A stretch of DNA of 15,170 bases from Asterionellopsis glacialis (lineage: Eukaryota > Bacillariophyta > Plagiogrammaphyceae > Rhaphoneidales > Asterionellopsidaceae). Positions 1-9,858 of this stretch are shown here, in pieces. The stretch spans positions 1 through 15,170 of the forward strand of contig WKLE02002470.1 of the NCBI GenBank assembly GCA_014885115.2. Reading direction: 5' to 3'. Both the position numbers and the translations under genes were made by a program. Below the pieces are notes generated by a model. That model worked only from the letters and a program-made list of their open reading frames with translations, was not told the origin of the DNA and did no database searches. Within the stretch, counting starts at the first letter, position 1; every line of letters begins with the position of its first letter.

Positions 1-666
1 AAGAACTAGGAACGATACGAACAATTTATATTTATTACGCATCATCAAAAGAATGAATTTGACTATTGAACTGAAATCACTTAAAGCAACGCTTACGAAA
101 CCAAGGAACGAGACTCAGAAACAAAGATCATATGCAATCAAGTGCAAGTTTGGATGTGACGATCGGACTTATTTGCAATTAATGCCGCTAAGGAATCATG
201 GAATCATGGATATTTTTATGCTCACAAGCGCCGCAGGAACTAGGACATACGACACAAGCCTTGAATAAGAATCACTTTGACTGCTTTTGCATTCCTTCCA
301 ATAACTACACTGAGATTCATTCAATTTATTGATTTGGGAGGACGAAATTGCCAGTCTTTAGGGGGGGCACATCACGGTAAGGTGGAATTTTTTCCCAGCA
401 CCAACCCATCACTGTAGGTGTTGCTGGATTTTTTCAAACTCTATCAGTGCTTCTGATAATCCCATAAAACAGAACGCTTAAACCTAAAGTCATAAAATTG
501 ATTGTTTCACTTTTTCAACTTATTTTTGTGTCGCTACTTCCCAAACCTAGAGTATATGCATAGTCAGAATAGATTGGTAATTGAAAAGTTAAATGGTTTA
601 CTTGTTTTAAGTACCTTTTGCCTTGGTGACAGATAACCGTTTTACTTAGGAAAGGTCGTGACAAGT
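1..666. other. Flank downstream of the WW-FYVE gene, no gene seen
   Basis: This stretch probably contains the 3' untranslated region of the minus-strand gene. A minus-strand AATAAA lies at 325-330, about 340 nt past the stop codon, and could be its polyadenylation signal. An imperfect hairpin lies at 395-427, with CCAGCA pairing to TGCTGG and further broken pairing inside. A 71-codon plus-strand open frame at 53-268 has no recognisable features and is not called. Confidence 0.5.
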
Positions 667-3600
667 TCAGCTAAGAAGATTGATACGGTCAAGAATTCGC
701 TGAGCTGCGATGGAATTGGCAGCGTCGCTATCTTCCACCGCTTTCCGCAAAGCAGAAACGAAATCTATTGTCTTCCGGGGTGCCTTGCCTGGTCGTGGAA
801 TCATCAGTGTCGCTCCTTTGATTTCTTCAGTACTGAGTCCAGCCTTCGTTTGCGTCTCCTGGTTCCGTAGAACCAAGGACAAAAACTGAAGGCAATGAGT
901 AACAGTCGCTTTCCAGCTGACGACATCTGTGTTGTCTTGAGAAAACTTCGAATCATAACGCCACTGTATAATACGGATCATTGATTTGATAAGATCCGCG
1001 TTTAGAAGCACATCGTGAACAGAGTCCTTTCCTCGAGCAAGGAGTACTAGAAGCGTGAGACTGCAAGCCAAAACTCCACCGTGAGCTCGAGAAGCATCTG
1101 TGGACGTATTACGTTTGTTCGTGAAACTCTCTACCAACTGTGTCAATCGAGACGAAATATCTTTCATTAGTGCATACTGAACATCAGCACCAACACAGTC
1201 TAATACAATTTCAACTCCAGATACTGCAACGCTGTGCAATAAGTTGAGATTCAAATCATCAGATGCAATTATCGAAGAGTTCGCGGTCTTAGAACCAGTT
1301 TGGTTTTTAAGGACGCTGTGGAAGACATCCGCCAACAAAGTAGGGGAAACTGCACAATCGGCTTCGCTGCTTGCAAATGGAGCGACCTTCGCGAGAAAGA
1401 AGGTTGCCGCATATTGCAAACTCAACGCAGTGGTGTCTGAAGCGACCATCGCCGACGCATCCATTAGAGACTCGTCTTTCAACACTACACTGCGCCACTT
1501 TTTCACCTGGACTAACTGCGAAAGAAATGCGTAAGCAGATACCTCCATACTTGGGTCTTTACCAACGCAGATCTTTTTTACCACAGAAGTTTGATTTTCT
1601 TTTGTGTTCTTCTGTTTGTCCTCGACGGCGTCACTCTTCTCCTCGACATCTGTATCGAATTCATCTTCCCCGTCAGTTTTATCTTCGACTTCTTCATCGC
1701 TGGAATCGCCTTGGTCGTCATTCTCGGTATCTTTACTTTCGGTGCCATCCTCAAGTACCTCAGATGTCTGAAGTAAATCTGTTATGACATGAGAAGCATG
1801 CTCGATACAGTCATCACAGTGAGGGGCATTCGAAACTGCTTTTCTTCCTTTTAGAGACGTGGTGCATAAGTAGGTTAAAAAATCAAATGCAGCTTTCTCG
1901 ACCCGACGCCTACTATCGTCTGATTCACGCCATGGTGCGTACTTCCTTTCATCCGTAAAGAGATCCATCACTGATACATGTCCATCAACATTTAGCACAG
2001 CAGACGGATCCTTCTTGCAAGCCTGGTGCATTGCTTGAAGGGCGGATAATTCCCCTTCGCCTGCAATAAGGCTTAAAGCATTCAGTCCGCCCAAGGAATT
2101 CAAAATCTCCAGTGCTGCTTCATGCTGCGCGACGGCACAGAGCATGCGTACATCAGGTGCCTCTATAATTGGTTCTTCTTCTTCCAACTCGTATTGCTCC
2201 AACTTTGCTCTCTCTAAAAAACGAGAGATGACCATCTGGCACATTTTCTTCCCGAGCCTACTAGCGATGGCCTCTGCCTCAGAAGATGACAATGACATCA
2301 TTCCCTTTTCCGCGGGTAGCAGCTCGACCAAGCATTGCATACATTTGCTAGATAGCCGAGCGCCTGTAGATGGTCTATCTTCGTCGTCGTCATCATCATC
2401 GTGTTGACCCACATCTTTGTTGTCTTCGGCGAGACTGGCAGCTGCAAGTGCGGCGATGGCACTTCCGCTAACATCGAAACGTTCGACTGCACTAGCAAGC
2501 AAACCCTGCTCAGCCAGGGTGCCTAAAATATTCGCAATCGTACTACGAATATTCTCGGCAAAGTCGGTGTCCGTGTGGTCTGAAATATCTAGATTCAACA
2601 TGTCAAAGAGTGACAGTATGGCTGACTTTGATCCCACAAACAGTGGCAGAATGTCATCGGGGTATTCATTCACCATCAGCTTCATCAACTCAAACACCGG
2701 CCCAAGTAACTCGGGATCCTTCAAAAGTGAGAAGCAAATTTCCGGAAGACGAAATCCTACCAACAACGATCGCTCGTACGGGTCGTTTTCGTCATAATTG
2801 GAAATTTCAGCTAGATTGGCACGTAAGCCATCCACAAGCTTGTGCCTGAGGAGAGGGCACAATATAGCGCTATAGTCATGTTGTTTTTGCGGATTTAATG
2901 GTACGAAGAGACTTGCATTCTCGTCAGATAAAAGAGATAAGAAATATGCACAGAAAGTCGCAGCTAATTTGTGTTTCTCTGCGTCATCGCCACCATTTGA
3001 CATATCTTGCAAAAAGACTGTTTTCCAGAAAGCTCCACTAGCTTTAGTATCAATAGCGCTAGCAAAGACACCAATACTAAACAAGAACGCGAAGCAAGCT
3101 TCATGAGTATTTTGAAAACTTGCGCATTTTTCTTCTACTCGGAGGAGCTGAGGACCATACAAATCAGGAATTGGAGTTTTTCCCGAATTCGGAATGGTAA
3201 GGTTGGTTCTTAGAAGCAGAGTTTGACAAAGGGCCCGTATGAACCTATACTCGTGAGCGACCTGATCAACAAGGGCCTTCGCAGCTGGTGATTGTAACAC
3301 CAGATGCATGTCTGCTGAATTCTCCACGTCGGCTAGAATTGCCTGGAGAATGTTAAGACCCAATAATGTTATGTTGGCACGACTATCGGTTGGTTGGTCG
3401 GGGTTGTCAGTTGCAGCATTTCCAAGCACTTGACATAAGGATTTTACAACCCCACATTCAAGGAGTCGCCCTTCCCGCCTTGCATCTGGATTCTTTGCAA
3501 TCGTGTGAAGTACCTCTAAAGCTAGAATAAGAATTTCGTACTCCTTTTTGTTGTTATTTCGAGCCAAAATGGACAAGAGGCGAGTCGCTGAGACAGCTAG

Positions 3601-6600
3601 GCCACCCTGTGCAGCGGCAACGGCATGCGAAGGGACCTCAATAATATGCTGCATTGCACGAAGAGCAGCATGGCGAGCATCGCGACGAGTTTGATTCTCA
3701 AATCCTGTTTCACAATTGCTGTGTAAGTAGCTAATGATAGCAGGGAGTGCATCTTTTGAAATGGAGCTCCACAGTGATGAATTGGTACTCAAAGCTTCCA
3801 ATGTACTAATACACTCCGATTTCAACGATTCTTGTGTATCGAGTTGCTTGGTGCTGGCGTTGGGATCCACAGGTAGAAGAAGGACACTCGTGGCAACACG
3901 GATAGCTTCTCTTACAGACTGAAGCCCATTGCCTTCACCAGCAGCAATGTGAGGGCCACAAAAGCGAACAAGCACTAGTGATGCAGAGAACTTGAATAGA
4001 TCTCCTTCAGTTAAGGAATTCTTCAGCATATCGTTCACTGGAATCAAAATACCACTCAAGGCAAGCAAAGCATGTTGCTCCATTGCGCCGTTCTGCGCAA
4101 TAGCTATTGATAACCGCATCGTTGCATCAACTGACTTTTCACCAAATCCACCCACAAGTAAGGTAGGCAACACATGCTGCCTCTGTCTAGCTCCATGGAC
4201 TAGCACGCCGCAAGCCGTTTTACACACATCTAGTTCCCGTTGCTTAATTTCTGCACTTTTGGCATTGACCAAGTCATCTGATTTGACTAACACTCCTTTC
4301 CCTCCATCTGGGGCAATGCAAGAACCACACATACTACCTGCCGCAAGCAAGGCCGCTTCTACAAGATCCATAAGAGCTGCACTGTAGTGTGCTCCTTTCT
4401 GTCCACCCATGAGTTCGTCTTTGGCCTTTTGTGCGCCAGTCTGCAACATCCACAATGTCGTGGTAACAATGTTGCGTGGCGTATCACGGCCACCTCTGGA
4501 ATACGTGTATGCATCCGTGTCAACGGCATCATAAAGTCTCTCCATGCCAATACCAGTCTTATCACTCCGTGCGATTCCAAACATGGAAGAAAGAATTCTG
4601 CATGCCGCATCCCTTGCCTTCATCCCGCCAACAGCTTTGTCTTGCGAATCAAGATCTAACTTTGAGGTTAGAACCTTGGACAATGTCGGGATAGCTCCAG
4701 CGTCAACTGCTTCTAAGAGTCTGTCTAAAAGTTCTGATGAAGCGCCATCTGACTTTGCATGCTTCTTCCATTCATACATGAGAATACAGGATGCTGTTTC
4801 AAGAAGTCCTAAACAACGAGGAGCGCCATCGCCTCGAAGAGTCGAGGTGCTAGCTGCTCCTGAGTCACCTGCAGCACTCAACATGGCAGATATAGCACCG
4901 CTGGAACGTAGCTCAATGATTGCTTCCTCTGAACAAGATGTCATAGATGCCAAGATTATTCCTGCAGCCTCCCGGATTCGTGATGACGGTGTATCACGTG
5001 AAGAGTTTAAGGATTGAGACGAAGAAGACCCCAACACGCCCAATGCCACGGGTACCATACCATCCGCATTAAGAGCAGCGATGGCATCTCGTACATCTGA
5101 AGCAACAGGTGATGTAGATGCGTCCAAAGCGTCTTCGTATTTACCACTTGTTCCAATAATTGACTTTCCTATTTGGCCCACTGCCATGACGACTGCAGCG
5201 AGCGTTTCCATGGCACATTTCTTCAAATCAATAGGCCTTGTGATTCGGCCACCTAGCTCTGCGTCTTTCACTAAAGAAATCAAGGCAGGGAGGCATCCTC
5301 CTGACGCAATGGCAACTGCAGCCTCACGACAAGCTGCCAATCCACTCGTATCTTGACGATGGTCGTAGTCGGGGGACAAGGTGGCGCTTCCCCGTGGATC
5401 TGTCAAAAGTGGCAAAACCAACGTGGCAGCAAAGTTGCATCCCATAGTTGCCACAGAATTCTCTGCAGACAAGAGAAGCTGGGACAAGGAAGAGCCACAC
5501 CCTCCACCGGACACAATGGCTCGCAAGATATCCCCGTCCTTTTCTTCGATGGCACCCACTCGACCTCCTGTCATTTCGCTGAGTGCTGTCATACTCGAAT
5601 CAATAGCACGCGTGGAGGCAATAGTAGCACTGAGCGCTCCGGTGGCATGGGCCCGTGTGTCGGCATCGTCGGCCCCAATAATACTACAAAGAATCATAAC
5701 TCCGCCTGTCGAGACTAATTGCGGCAAAAATGAATCGTACGCAATCATACCATCGTGTTCTTCACCAACTGCAATTGCTGCTGCAACGTCATTAATGGCC
5801 AAACAAGTGCGGCGTTGGTCTTCTGTAATCAAATTTCGAATTGATGCGGCTGCCCAGCGCTGGAGGGCGGGATTCTTTGACACGGACACATGATCCAACA
5901 TGCTTCGTAGGGCTCGATGAATGTCCATGGAATCCATATCTCCAATGGCGCCACTACTATCACTACTACCACTATTAAGTTTCGTGACAAGCGACGTCAT
6001 GACGGTCGATTCCGTGAGATAAAAGATAGCCCGAGCTGCTTGTTCTTGAACAAACAGAGTTCTCCGATCAGAGCCACTCCTTTCCAAGAGAGCCAACATT
6101 GCATCCAATACAGGCTTTCCGCCGCGAATGTAGACCGTGTGAGCAAAGTCATTATTCATGACAATGCTTCCTAACGCCAGGAGGGATGCCATGGCACGAA
6201 TGGCTCGATCGGACGTTTCCCTCAAGTCCAAATGTTTGATAATAGCAGGAACAAGCACATCCGGCGGGATCGTTACCTTTTCTTTGAAACTACTTGAATT
6301 ATGCAAAAGTGAATCTAAGTCTGAGGTAAGAGCACAGAGTGCTGCGGACACATTCGTTGCCGTAGCAACTCCATCTTCTTCATCAAAGTCAGGCCTTTCA
6401 GGGTCAAAGAGTTGTAAGGGAGTTAGGTAACGTCTCATGGAAAAGAAATTTCCCTTGTCCACATCTTGAAAGCAAATATCACAAATTCGGACAGGCTTGT
6501 CAAATTCGGGTCCTTCCAGAGGGAGTGTGGCACGATTCGTAGAACATGCGAAGCAAAAGACATCTCCACACAAACGACAGTGGTGACGTCGTTTCGACAT

Positions 6601-7287
6601 GCTAAAAATTTCCTTGCAATTAGGACATCCACTGTGGAGTTTGTCGGCAACCTTTTTCACACGAAAGTCAAGACTGGGCATGGAGTCACTAAAATCAACT
6701 TCTTCATGGTGACTATGGTGGTAGTATTGAGTGGAGGAAACGTCATTGTAGTAGGCAGCAGGTGACTCCTCTCGGTACGACTGAGAACGTGGTGCAGCTG
6801 CAGGAGCAGGGACAGCATCGTACGAGTAGTCTGCTGCTGCCGAGGACAACGTAGATTGGTCGGAAGACATGGTGGGATACAAAGAAGATTTGGGCATGGC
6901 CGACTGTTGTTCAGTCACGGAACGAATTGATGCAAAGACATCTTCCACCGACTGTGCGGTTGACACTTCCTCTCGTTGTGGTGCTGCTTGTCCTGGGCCT
7001 TCGGCAGACGTGGGCCTTGTCCAGGTGGTAATCTTTCGAGCGTGATCTACATAAAACGTCTTGCCCGAAGAGGGATCGTGCATTTCTTCCCAGTTATCTG
7101 GTAATTTATCGGGCTCGTCCATCGGAGGAAGTGGGGGAGGAGGAGGTAACGCATCCTCGTCGACCCAACCAGGAGGAGGATCCCATTGAGTCTTTCTTGT
7201 TCGATGATTGGCAAAAAAATCCTTACCGGTGCGTGGATCCGTACTTTTCACCCATCCTTCTAACGCAGCTGCGTTGCGAGATGACAT
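667..7287 (-). CDS. Giant WW-WW-FYVE-armadillo scaffold protein
   Basis: One open frame of about 2206 residues ending in TGA at 667-669. The frame stays open upstream to 7383 but has no ATG there, so the ATG at 7285-7287, in the good context CACAATGTC, is taken as start. WW1 spans about residues 10-38 (W12, W35, P38) and WW2 about 62-92 (W66, W89, P92), with the proline-rich stretch DALPPPPPLPP between them. A FYVE-type zinc finger lies at about 214-278: cysteines 221, 224, 237, 240, 245, 248, 269 and 272, with RRHHCR and RIC signatures, but the usual N-terminal WxxD is missing. The rest is helical, with armadillo-like units such as STGGVMILCSIIG (about 525), SGGCLPALISLV (about 660), DAGAIPTL (about 860) and GGLNALS (about 1730). 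Acidic tracts lie near 1627 and 1842-1899. FYVE domains usually bind PI3P on endosomes and WW domains bind proline motifs, so a membrane-linked scaffold is inferred. No close homologue is recognised. Confidence 0.93.
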   Translation of the reverse strand: MSSRNAAALEGWVKSTDPRTGKDFFANHRTRKTQWDPPPGWVDEDALPPPPPLPPMDEPDKLPDNWEEMHDPSSGKTFYVDHARKITTWTRPTSAEGPGQAAPQREEVSTAQSVEDVFASIRSVTEQQSAMPKSSLYPTMSSDQSTLSSAAADYSYDAVPAPAAAPRSQSYREESPAAYYNDVSSTQYYHHSHHEEVDFSDSMPSLDFRVKKVADKLHSGCPNCKEIFSMSKRRHHCRLCGDVFCFACSTNRATLPLEGPEFDKPVRICDICFQDVDKGNFFSMRRYLTPLQLFDPERPDFDEEDGVATATNVSAALCALTSDLDSLLHNSSSFKEKVTIPPDVLVPAIIKHLDLRETSDRAIRAMASLLALGSIVMNNDFAHTVYIRGGKPVLDAMLALLERSGSDRRTLFVQEQAARAIFYLTESTVMTSLVTKLNSGSSDSSGAIGDMDSMDIHRALRSMLDHVSVSKNPALQRWAAASIRNLITEDQRRTCLAINDVAAAIAVGEEHDGMIAYDSFLPQLVSTGGVMILCSIIGADDADTRAHATGALSATIASTRAIDSSMTALSEMTGGRVGAIEEKDGDILRAIVSGGGCGSSLSQLLLSAENSVATMGCNFAATLVLPLLTDPRGSATLSPDYDHRQDTSGLAACREAAVAIASGGCLPALISLVKDAELGGRITRPIDLKKCAMETLAAVVMAVGQIGKSIIGTSGKYEDALDASTSPVASDVRDAIAALNADGMVPVALGVLGSSSSQSLNSSRDTPSSRIREAAGIILASMTSCSEEAIIELRSSGAISAMLSAAGDSGAASTSTLRGDGAPRCLGLLETASCILMYEWKKHAKSDGASSELLDRLLEAVDAGAIPTLSKVLTSKLDLDSQDKAVGGMKARDAACRILSSMFGIARSDKTGIGMERLYDAVDTDAYTYSRGGRDTPRNIVTTTLWMLQTGAQKAKDELMGGQKGAHYSAALMDLVEAALLAAGSMCGSCIAPDGGKGVLVKSDDLVNAKSAEIKQRELDVCKTACGVLVHGARQRQHVLPTLLVGGFGEKSVDATMRLSIAIAQNGAMEQHALLALSGILIPVNDMLKNSLTEGDLFKFSASLVLVRFCGPHIAAGEGNGLQSVREAIRVATSVLLLPVDPNASTKQLDTQESLKSECISTLEALSTNSSLWSSISKDALPAIISYLHSNCETGFENQTRRDARHAALRAMQHIIEVPSHAVAAAQGGLAVSATRLLSILARNNNKKEYEILILALEVLHTIAKNPDARREGRLLECGVVKSLCQVLGNAATDNPDQPTDSRANITLLGLNILQAILADVENSADMHLVLQSPAAKALVDQVAHEYRFIRALCQTLLLRTNLTIPNSGKTPIPDLYGPQLLRVEEKCASFQNTHEACFAFLFSIGVFASAIDTKASGAFWKTVFLQDMSNGGDDAEKHKLAATFCAYFLSLLSDENASLFVPLNPQKQHDYSAILCPLLRHKLVDGLRANLAEISNYDENDPYERSLLVGFRLPEICFSLLKDPELLGPVFELMKLMVNEYPDDILPLFVGSKSAILSLFDMLNLDISDHTDTDFAENIRSTIANILGTLAEQGLLASAVERFDVSGSAIAALAAASLAEDNKDVGQHDDDDDDEDRPSTGARLSSKCMQCLVELLPAEKGMMSLSSSEAEAIASRLGKKMCQMVISRFLERAKLEQYELEEEEPIIEAPDVRMLCAVAQHEAALEILNSLGGLNALSLIAGEGELSALQAMHQACKKDPSAVLNVDGHVSVMDLFTDERKYAPWRESDDSRRRVEKAAFDFLTYLCTTSLKGRKAVSNAPHCDDCIEHASHVITDLLQTSEVLEDGTESKDTENDDQGDSSDEEVEDKTDGEDEFDTDVEEKSDAVEDKQKNTKENQTSVVKKICVGKDPSMEVSAYAFLSQLVQVKKWRSVVLKDESLMDASAMVASDTTALSLQYAATFFLAKVAPFASSEADCAVSPTLLADVFHSVLKNQTGSKTANSSIIASDDLNLNLLHSVAVSGVEIVLDCVGADVQYALMKDISSRLTQLVESFTNKRNTSTDASRAHGGVLACSLTLLVLLARGKDSVHDVLLNADLIKSMIRIIQWRYDSKFSQDNTDVVSWKATVTHCLQFLSLVLRNQETQTKAGLSTEEIKGATLMIPRPGKAPRKTIDFVSALRKAVEDSDAANSIAAQRILDRINLLS

Positions 7288-8469
7288 TGTGGTTGTAGCC
7301 TTTCGCTTGTTATTGTTGTAGCGTTTGTCGAATTGGCAATGTGAAAGGTGGTCGTACGTACAGGTGTCAAGGTGAGACGACAAGAACTAGGAAGCCAGTG
7401 GTCTATCGTTTCGGATTTGTTTTGGGTCGTGTTTTCTTCTCTTTCCCGCAAATCTAGATCCAAATTTTTGTGATGAACTTTTTCTGCAGTGTTCTTTTCA
7501 CTCCTCTGCTAACATATAGCACGGCGTATCGCTTGGGGGTTTTGTACACCCCTTAGCAGGACCTCTCTAGGTAGGTACAACTTAAAACTGGATCTTCAGA
7601 TGTGGGAAATTCTTAGTTTTACAACAATTTCTCAAAAGAACATAAAAACTCCATGGAAACGTATCAAGTACTGGAGGAAGTAAATATCAGTTAATAGCTG
7701 TTCTAGCAATTACTGCAGTATATATGGCACACCTCCCTACCAAATGTTGAAAAACAACACAGACTGCAGGCTACAAAATCACCATCCAATGATGTACAAT
7801 TCAGATTTTCCATACTCTATATTGTCCAACTAGCATGCCTGGTTTTCAACATGGAATAATCATGGGGGGCACTCAGTGTCCCATTGTTATTATTGATGAG
7901 GCTCCTTGTCCCTAGCAAATAGATATTAAATTTTTTTTAAAGCACAATGGCATGAATTTCAAGTGACTGACTAGTTAGTCTAGTGTGAGTGTTTTATGTT
8001 TTTCTTGGGATGTCACTAGCTCTAGAGGACCCACTAAGAGTAGCAATGCATGTATGCTGTTGTACCTGATATCAGGGTAAGTTGTTAGAGCATCCTTTCT
8101 ATGCCAACCCAGATCCAGACATCCTGCTACAAATTGCCAAACTATTGTCCCCCAATCCTCCAGATATCATATAAGCATACACTAGCTTCACCAGAAATAA
8201 CCACTTAAGACCTACTTTATACCATAGTACATAGCATTGTACAGTTGCACCAACATTAATTTTTTTTCAATGCATGTACAGACTTTATGTGTTAATATGG
8301 GCTGTAACACAGGGGTGTTCTTTTGAAAGTGATGACCATGAGATGACAGCAACAAGGACGGCGATAAAGAAGAGCCCCTTTTCGTTACCACAATCAAAAA
8401 GAACAATCAACAACCAACCTCATTACTTTCATTATTTCAATCCATCATTTGTTGATTATCATTTGCATC
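7288..8469. other. Intergenic region and composition boundary
   Basis: It separates the minus-strand WW-FYVE gene from the plus-strand block on the right, so the two transcription units diverge from here. The first 200 bases or so must hold the 5' untranslated region and promoter of the WW-FYVE gene, although no clear TATA box is seen. From about 7560 rightwards the sequence becomes A/T-rich and no coding potential is visible. Small symmetrical elements include the perfect 12-base palindrome CCTGATATCAGG at 8065-8076. No tRNA or transposase remnant was found. Confidence 0.55.
7506..7559. repeat. Short nested inverted repeat (possible cruciform)
   Basis: CTGCTAA at 7506-7512 is the exact reverse complement of TTAGCAG at 7553-7559. 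Inside them GGGG pairs with CCCC around TTTTGTACA. The structure lies about 220 bases upstream of the WW-FYVE start codon, at the base-composition change. It could be a promoter element or a transposon end. Seven-base arms can arise by chance. Confidence 0.3.
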
Positions 8470-8491
8470 ATGTCTGCCAAGAAACAAGTGT

Positions 8492-8970
8492 ATGTCAGAG
8501 CCAATGAGTGATTGGGACCATCAGGTTCATCTTCCTGATAATGATCTTCTTGTTGACCCCCCTGTTCCAGGAACTTCAATTTTTGCCCTTGTTGACACTC
8601 CCCCCAGTAGACTTCTAGTAATCAATAAACTCAAGAAACATATCTTCACCATGCACTTACCTAGGAAGATGGAGCTTGTTGAGAAACTCATTGATCAATC
8701 TGAGGCCATACTGTCAAAACTCCAAATGATGTGTGCTGCAAATGTCACAGGGTTCACAGAAATTCTTCCTACCAAGCAAGAGCTAAATTCCAAGAAGTAC
8801 GAGCTCCAACCAGAGCAGGCTATGTCCCCCCACCCCCCCTCTCATACATTTCCCCACAATAATTTTTTATGCAAAAATCTCCACACAAAAGTGATCTCAT
8901 GACCTATTTTAATGTCAAAGTGAATATATTCTATGGCAGGAAAATCAAGAAATTCAAGCTGATTGACTAA
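8492..8970 (+). CDS. Unknown small protein, probably two exons
   Basis: Exon 1 reads from ATG 8492 (or ATG 8504) as MSEPMSDWDHQVHLPDND and continues with coding-like composition through MELVEKLIDQSEAILSKLQ and MMCAANVTGFTEILPTKQ, probably amphipathic helix. The frame runs open to 8902 but turns implausible (poly-C, SPHPPSHT). An intron is therefore proposed from GTACGA at 8797 to the acceptor CTATGGCAG at 8939. This gives a basic C-terminus ending KKFKLID and a TAA at 8968-8970, about 111 residues in all. A weaker donor at 8824 (GTCCCC) keeps the same phase. An upstream ATG at 8470 in another frame begins MSAKKQVYVRANE and stops at 8509-8511. Either it is a tiny upstream frame or the real N-terminus was lost to one extra base. 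No family is recognised. It lies 185 nt before the cysteine-rich gene on the same strand and may belong to the same element. Confidence 0.5.
8797..8939 (+). other. Putative intron in the 8492 gene
   Basis: The 143-nt segment starts GTACGA and ends TATGGCAG. Removing it joins AAGAA to GAAAATC in phase and reaches a nearby stop. The donor is only a fair match, and the alternative donor at 8824 is possible. Confidence 0.4.
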
Positions 8971-9268
8971 AAGGCACCACTACAATGGCCAAAAACCTAA
9001 CAATCTGTCTTAGAATACATTACTTATCATTGTCTTAGAAGGGACAGATACAATTATGGTCTGCCAGACAACCAAACATCAATAGAAATGTGGATTTGTT
9101 ATATAATATTCATATTTGCATTAAAAAAAGGCCTATGGCACTGGCCCTTCCACTATGAATGGTAATCAAGAAGATCCTACCAACAAAGCCCTTGAAACTC
9201 TCACAGAAATACTTCAGGCTGCAATTGATTCAGCAGGACAAATGTGCCTCAGCAAGGAAGATTCTAAG

Positions 9269-9346
9269 GTGCTTAAAATGACCAACCAACAGCTATAATG
9301 GCAGTACCTAATTAATAGATATTTATGGCAAGATTGTGCCTTTCAG
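9269..9346 (+). other. Intron 1 of the cysteine-rich gene
   Basis: The 78-nt segment has donor AAG|GTGCTT and acceptor TGCCTTTCAG|GTTTGT, with stop codons inside. Splicing is phase 0 and joins KEDSK to VCAVCGH, making the first CX2C cluster. Confidence 0.65.
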
Positions 9347-9724
9347 GTTTGTGCAGTATGTGGTCATAGTGCAGTGGATGAACCTAATACAAACAAGAAA
9401 ACAGCAGCAATTAATACAGATAGGAGAGCAGCTTGGATGGCTGAGAAGAAGGCTTTAGAACAAGCCAAACTATCAGGAAAGCCTGACTACTCCAGTAAGA
9501 GTAAAAAACATATCACTAAAGGCCCATGCAAACCAACCTATGAGATTATGTACTTCCAATGTCACTGTGGACAACAAGACTTTTTTAGCAGTACAGGAAA
9601 AGTAAGCAAGAAAGATTGTCCTGCTAAATGCATGGATGAGTCAACCAGGAAGCAGTATGAAGTGGACAACAATGTGAATTGTTTGTGCCCCAATTCTAGA
9701 TGCAAATGCCTTGCTGCATACATG

Positions 9725-9858
9725 GTAAGTTCTCCTTCTCATTGTATTGATTCATGTTGCTGTTCATTGTTGTTTCAAACTCATGAAGGATTCCTCTTTG
9801 TTTAATTGGTATCTGGTCATCTTTTTCCTCTTGTTGTGTTTTTGTTCTTTCTTGTCAG
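9725..9858 (+). other. Intron 2 of the cysteine-rich gene
   Basis: The 134-nt segment begins with a consensus GTAAGT and ends in a long pyrimidine tract with TTCTTGTCAG. Splicing is phase 0 and joins CKCLAAYM to VGDSLQRI, keeping the frame open for a further 126 codons. It is the best-supported intron in the window. Confidence 0.8.

Noticed and set aside
53..268. 71-codon plus-strand open frame at the left end
   Set aside because: No motif, no neighbours and a length expected by chance. The composition does not look coding.
2381..2403. CGTCGTCGTCATCATCATC-type trinucleotide repeat
   Set aside because: It simply encodes the Asp-rich stretch HDDDDDDEDR of the large protein.
1244..6765. Many open frames of 60-170 codons on the plus strand and some on the minus strand across the large gene
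   Set aside because: They are shadows of the 2206-residue gene. Their low-complexity or frame-shifted composition mirrors its codons.
7288..7383. N-terminal extension of the large gene to 7383
   Set aside because: The first codon would be TTG and no ATG occurs in the extension. The ATG at 7287 has a good context.
1..7393. Identical 12-mer AAGAACTAGGAA at 1-12 and 7382-7393, flanking the large gene
   Set aside because: Several such 12-mer matches are expected by chance in 15 kb. There is no sign of a duplication boundary.
8212..8507. Overlapping 64- and 77-codon frames on opposite strands
   Set aside because: A/T-rich and without coding character or motifs.
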